Origin: Planctomycetota bacterium
GTDB taxonomy: Bacteria > Planctomycetota > Brocadiia > JAJRTI01
Length of the DNA: 8,796 nt
Assembly (NCBI GenBank): GCA_024278415.1
Contig: JAJRTI010000630.1
Span: 1-8,796 of the forward strand
Direction: 5' to 3'
Below, piece by piece: positions 5,893-8,796 of this stretch (position 1 is its first letter; each line of letters starts with the position of its first letter). Under the pieces are notes generated by a model. It did no database searches, was not told the origin of the DNA, and saw only the letters and a list, made by a program, of their open reading frames with translations. The position numbers and the translations under genes were made by a program.

Positions 5893-6114
5893 GTTTCGCC
5901 GACTCGGAGAACGCCTCCGCAGGGCTTGTCCCTGCGGAGCGACGATTGAAAGCCAGATCAACGCCCTTTTGGCCCATTTTCCTCCCTCCTTGCCTTTCCG
6001 CTCGGCGTGCCGAGCGGAAAGGCAAGGAGGGAGGGAAGACAAGTACGGGGGAGCCCTGTCTGGCTCCCAATCATGGCTCCGCACGGACATGCCGTGCGGG
6101 GGCCTGGGCGAAAC
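5893..6114. repeat. Compound palindromic element (two inverted hairpin modules around a central palindrome)
   Basis: The 325-nt gap between the Gfo/Idh/MocA gene and the FHA-kinase gene holds no credible gene and is dominated by this element. The left module 5917-5957 matches the reverse complement of 6059-6099 at 34 of 41 positions by my count. Each module contains its own hairpin: 5915-5924 with 5930-5939 (10 bp), and 6079-6086 with 6092-6099 (8 bp). The two modules are symmetric about position 6008, the centre of a perfect 26-bp-arm palindrome. Short outer boxes gtttcgcc (5893-5900) and ggcgaaac (6107-6114) are also inverted copies. The right half has an extra 7-bp hairpin (6049-6055 with 6062-6068). 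The architecture resembles REPIN/BIME-like or MITE-like non-autonomous elements. No transposase, target-site duplication or RAYT gene is visible here. Confidence 0.7.
5981..6034. repeat. Perfect 26-bp-arm palindrome with 2-nt spacer
   Basis: Arm 5981-6006 and arm 6009-6034 are exact reverse complements, separated only by gt. Including G-T wobble pairs the symmetry extends to 5977-6038. As RNA it would be an extremely stable rod; as DNA it could extrude a cruciform. It forms the core of the compound element around it and is not followed by a T-run, so it is not a standard terminator. Confidence 0.85.
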
Positions 6115-6189
6115 GCGAATAGATTCCGAACGCCAAGACGCGAATTGGCTACGCCCTTGGCGGCGTAACAGGCTAACGGAGCGCCTCTC

Positions 6190-7377
6190 ATGGCCCAGCT
6201 TATCATCGTGGAAGGGCCCGCGGCCGGCACGACTGTCAGCCTCCACCCCGACTCGACGGTCGTGATCGGCCGCAGCCCGGAGTGCGACATCGTGCTGCCC
6301 AGCCGGGCCGCGTCGCGCATGCATTGCTGTGTCGTGGGCAAGAACGGCGTGTTTCGTGCGGCCGATTTCGACAGCAGCAACGGAACACTTGTCAATGGCA
6401 AACCGATCCAGGAGGTCAAGCTTCGCGAAGGCGACGTGATCGAAGTGGCCGGGACGAAGCTGGAGTTCCACGAAACCGCCCGCGCGGCCAAGCCCGCGGC
6501 CGGACCCGGCAAGAAGCGCCGCGACCCGTTCATCGGCCGCACCATCGGCGGGTACACGGTCGCCGAGAAGCTGCGAGACGGGCCGCTTGGGCCGTCCTAC
6601 AAAGCCCGCAACAAGAACACCGGCGCCGCCGCGGTCGTGAAGATTCTGCCGCCTACGATGGCGTGCAAGGACGACCTCGCTCGGCGCTTCATGCGCCAAG
6701 CCAAGACCGGCGCGGCGTTCCACCACCCCAATGTGGTGCAGACAATCGCCGCGGGACAGGAGAAGGGCGTCTACTATATTGCCGTCGGGTACGTCGGCGG
6801 CCGCACCGTGGCGGAGATGCTCGACGAGCAGGGCGAGGGCGGGGTGCTGCCCCCGGGCCTCACGCTGGACGTCATGCTCCAAATCGGCCGCGCGCTCGAA
6901 TACGCGTCCGAGCATGACATCGTGCATCGCGACATTCGGCCGGAGAACATCATCGTTGGCGACGACGGCACGGCCAAGCTCGACAATCTGTGGCTGGCCA
7001 AGCACGTGGAGGCCGCCGGCGCGGCGCCCATGCTCACCAGCGTGGGCAAGACCCTAGGCTCGCTCTACTACATGGCGCCCGAGCAGATCGAAGACGCGGG
7101 CGCGGTGGACTGCCGCGCAGACATTTACTCGCTGGGCGCCACGGTCTACCGCGCGCTCACGGGCCGCGTGCCCTGCCGAGGCGCGTCGCTCAAGGACACG
7201 CTTGGCAAGATCCGAAACCAGCCGCCCAAGCCCATTCGCGAGATTTGTCCCGACATCCCCATGTCCGTCTCCAAGCCTGTCGAGCGCGCGCTTTCCAAGA
7301 ACCCGGACGACCGGCAGCAAGACCCGAAGGAACTCGTCCTGGAACTCCAACTGGCCAGGAAGTACCAGGTGAAGTGA
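6190..7377 (+). CDS. FHA domain plus eukaryotic-type Ser/Thr protein kinase domain, probable pseudokinase
   Basis: The ATG at 6190 has GGAG (6178-6181) 8 nt upstream. Residues about 1-97 are an FHA phosphothreonine-binding domain with its landmarks G27-R28, SRMH (42-45) and SSNGTLVNG (62-70). After a basic, Ala/Pro-rich linker, residues about 115-393 are a Hanks-type kinase fold: K151 in AVVKIL, HRD (246-248), APE (296-298), D311 in DIYSLG and the late conserved R375. Several active-site positions are changed. The Gly-rich loop is degenerate (RDGPLGPSY), the alpha-C Glu is Gln (RQA, Q170), HRDLKPEN is HRDIRPEN (K to R, 250), and DFG is NLW (266-268), with Asp only at 265. The fold is kept but metal binding is probably lost, so it may act as a phospho-dependent scaffold. 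No transmembrane segment follows; it is probably cytosolic. Its stop overlaps the next start (GTGA, 7374-7377). Confidence 0.9.
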   Translation: MAQLIIVEGPAAGTTVSLHPDSTVVIGRSPECDIVLPSRAASRMHCCVVGKNGVFRAADFDSSNGTLVNGKPIQEVKLREGDVIEVAGTKLEFHETARAAKPAAGPGKKRRDPFIGRTIGGYTVAEKLRDGPLGPSYKARNKNTGAAAVVKILPPTMACKDDLARRFMRQAKTGAAFHHPNVVQTIAAGQEKGVYYIAVGYVGGRTVAEMLDEQGEGGVLPPGLTLDVMLQIGRALEYASEHDIVHRDIRPENIIVGDDGTAKLDNLWLAKHVEAAGAAPMLTSVGKTLGSLYYMAPEQIEDAGAVDCRADIYSLGATVYRALTGRVPCRGASLKDTLGKIRNQPPKPIREICPDIPMSVSKPVERALSKNPDDRQQDPKELVLELQLARKYQVK

Positions 7378-8573
7378 TTCCTCTGCGGATTCTGATCCCG
7401 TGCCATTTCCCGCTCGAGGGGTCGGGCAGTGGCGTCTACGTGCGCAACGTCGCCCGCGAGTTGCTCGCCCGCGGCCACGCGGTCTCCATTCTCGCGCCCG
7501 CGCATGCCGCGCACGCAGCGATGGGGCTGCCCATCGATGAAATCACGTTTGGCCCCGGCCGCGACGTGCCGTTCGAGCTGCCGTCATTCACCACGCATCC
7601 GGTCAGCAACAAGACCTTCGAGAAGCTGACGGCCGGCGAGGTGGCCCAATACGTCGCGGTCTACCGGGAGCGCGTCGGGCGCGCGATCGCGGCTTTTCGG
7701 CCCAACGTGGTCCACGCACAGCACGTCTGGGTCGGCGCCGCGTGTGCGGCCGCGTTGGGTGCGCGGCTTGTGGTGACCTGCCATGGCACGGACGTGATGG
7801 GCTTCCGAAGCTGCCCCGCATTCCGTGAGCATGCCCTCGCGGCCGCGAGTGGGGCCGCGGCCATCATTGCCGTGTCCCAGCAAGTCGCCGAAGATCTGCG
7901 CCTCATCATCGACGTGGAGCCGGCGAAAGTGCGCGTGATCCACAACGGAGTCGACACCGCCCTCTTCCGCCCGCGGCGCGTCGTGCTGGATGATCTCCTC
8001 GCCGAACTCGGCGTGGGCGTGCGAGGCGACCGCGCGCTCGCGTTCGTGGGCAAGCTCACGTGGTTCAAGGGCGCCGACCTGCTCGTGCACGCCGCGGCCA
8101 TGTACGAGCACGACGCTCCCGGGCTCGTGACACTAGTCGCGGGCGACGGCGAACTGCGCCGCGACCTCATCGCGCTCGCGAAAGGCCTGGGCCTGGAGCG
8201 CGTCGTGTTCCTCGGGCCGCTGCCCCACGAACGCCTGCCCGACGTATTCAACGCGGCCGACCTCACCTGCGTGCCCTCGCGTGGCGAGCCCTTCAGCTTG
8301 GTCGCGCTCGAATCGATGGCCTGTGGCACGCCCGTCATCGGATTCCGCGCCGGTGGGCTGCCGGAATTCGTGACCCCCGAACGAGGCATACTGATCTCAG
8401 ACGTGTCCGCACACGCGCTGGCCGAGGCGATCCTCGCCGAACTCGCCGCCCACGCCAAGCGCGCCAAGGGCCCAGCCGCGGCCGCGTACGCACGCGGCGA
8501 ACGCGCGTGGCCGCACGTGGTCGACGAAGTGATCGAGGTGTACGAGCGCGCCATCTCCGAGGCGAAGCCATGA
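7374..8573 (+). CDS. GT4-family glycosyltransferase (GT-B fold)
   Basis: I chose the GTG at 7374 because it overlaps the kinase stop (GTGA) and gives a normal GT4 N-terminus: RILIPCHFP followed by GSGSGVYVRNVARELLARGH. The frame is open further upstream only as a shadow of the kinase gene. The 399-aa product shows the family order. The acceptor-side Rossmann domain contains VVHAQHVW, VTCHGTDVMG, IIAVSQQVAEDL and VRVIHNGVDTALFRP. The nucleotide-sugar domain contains FVGKLTWFKGADLL, AGDGELRRDL, FLGPLPHERLPDVFNAADL and the E-x7-E motif (E305 to E313, in GEPFSLVALESMACGTPVIG). It should transfer a sugar from a nucleotide-activated donor, retaining configuration, to a glycan, lipid or other acceptor at the cytoplasmic face. 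Donor and acceptor are unknown. Its stop overlaps the next start as ATGA (8570-8573). AGGAAG at 7357-7362 could serve as ribosome-binding site. Confidence 0.92.
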   Translation: MIPLRILIPCHFPLEGSGSGVYVRNVARELLARGHAVSILAPAHAAHAAMGLPIDEITFGPGRDVPFELPSFTTHPVSNKTFEKLTAGEVAQYVAVYRERVGRAIAAFRPNVVHAQHVWVGAACAAALGARLVVTCHGTDVMGFRSCPAFREHALAAASGAAAIIAVSQQVAEDLRLIIDVEPAKVRVIHNGVDTALFRPRRVVLDDLLAELGVGVRGDRALAFVGKLTWFKGADLLVHAAAMYEHDAPGLVTLVAGDGELRRDLIALAKGLGLERVVFLGPLPHERLPDVFNAADLTCVPSRGEPFSLVALESMACGTPVIGFRAGGLPEFVTPERGILISDVSAHALAEAILAELAAHAKRAKGPAAAAYARGERAWPHVVDEVIEVYERAISEAKP

Positions 8574-8796
8574 GAATCGCCATCGACGCACACACGTTCG
8601 CGCCGGACGCCATGACCGGGGGAGACGTGTACGTGCGCAACCTCGTGCGCGAGTTCGCAGGGCTCGATGGCGACGATTCGTTCGTGCTCATGCTCAACGC
8701 GGCTTCCCGGCGCGCACGCGGCCGCGCGTGTGATACGCTCATGGCCGCCGCGCGCGAGCGCGCAGGCGCGATGGCTGAACTGCGCGTCGCCTGCGC
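8570..8796 (+). CDS. Second GT4-family glycosyltransferase, 3'-truncated by the window edge
   Basis: The ATG at 8570 overlaps the previous stop (ATGA). The visible 75 residues begin MRIAIDAHTFAPDAMTGGDV and continue YVRNLVREFAGLDGDDSFVL. This is the usual N-terminal strand, the Gly-rich loop and first helix of a GT4 glycosyltransferase, including the typical TGG-x-x-Y-V-R-N-L pattern. The same VYVRN core is found at the start of the preceding gene, so the two are probably distant paralogues acting in one glycan pathway. The donor-binding domain and E-x7-E motif lie outside the window, so activity cannot be judged. The Arg/Ala-rich stretch after residue 45 is less conserved, as is normal for this part of the family. 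Confidence 0.75.
   Translation, partial: MRIAIDAHTFAPDAMTGGDVYVRNLVREFAGLDGDDSFVLMLNAASRRARGRACDTLMAAARERAGAMAELRVAC

Noticed and set aside
5843..6265. 140-codon plus-strand frame through the compound palindrome
   Set aside because: Its open state comes from repeat sequence; similar peptides (ACPCGA…SQ) appear on the opposite strand because the element is an inverted repeat, not because both encode proteins.
5830..7005. Minus-strand frame covering the intergenic palindrome and the FHA/kinase gene
   Set aside because: It reads through the palindromic element and the antisense of a clear FHA-kinase gene; no recognisable domain.

Overview
This is a GC-rich bacterial window with strongly GC-biased third codon positions and clear Shine-Dalgarno sites. 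It holds nine apparently intact or edge-truncated genes, all on the plus strand, plus two gene remnants and three different families of inverted-repeat elements in the gaps. The gene mix is a methyltransferase-type uroporphyrinogen-decarboxylase-fold protein, a TIM-barrel sugar isomerase, a Gfo/Idh/MocA dehydrogenase, an FHA-linked eukaryotic-type kinase and GT4 glycosyltransferases. It resembles large-genome environmental bacteria of the Planctomycetota/PVC or Hydrogenedentota/Armatimonadota type. This taxonomic guess is inference; no rRNA or other phylogenetic marker is present.

Layout. 3-740: 3' part of a URO-D-fold protein whose last codons lie inside a 7-nt repeat array (722-812). 839-1568: decayed phospholipase-D-like lipoprotein with a frameshift and a large internal deletion. 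1701-1952: small protein of unknown function. 2005-2862: sugar phosphate isomerase/epimerase-like protein. 2960-3050: an interspersed inverted repeat of a kind common in environmental bacterial genomes. 3095-4144: DUF4236 plus TPR-like protein. 4290-4656: an apparently gutted nucleotidyltransferase-type gene overlapping its small partner. 4716-5864: Gfo/Idh/MocA oxidoreductase, followed by a hairpin terminator. 5865-6189: non-coding and filled by a compound palindrome. 6190-8796: a translationally coupled run of an FHA-(pseudo)kinase and two GT4 glycosyltransferases, the last cut by the window edge.

How the genes may work together. The URO-D-fold protein, isomerase and dehydrogenase fit carbohydrate or methylated-compound catabolism, but they are separated by unrelated genes and remnants, so they do not form an obvious operon. 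The last three genes overlap by 4 nt at each junction and look like one transcription unit. There an FHA protein with a degenerate kinase domain (DFG replaced by Asn-Leu-Trp, alpha-C Glu replaced by Gln, catalytic-loop Lys replaced by Arg) is co-translated with glycan-building enzymes. The most unusual observations are this predicted pseudokinase-glycosyltransferase coupling, the roughly 220-bp compound palindrome in front of it (with a compensatory base-pair swap between its two arms), and two gene remnants that each keep both ends but have lost the middle.
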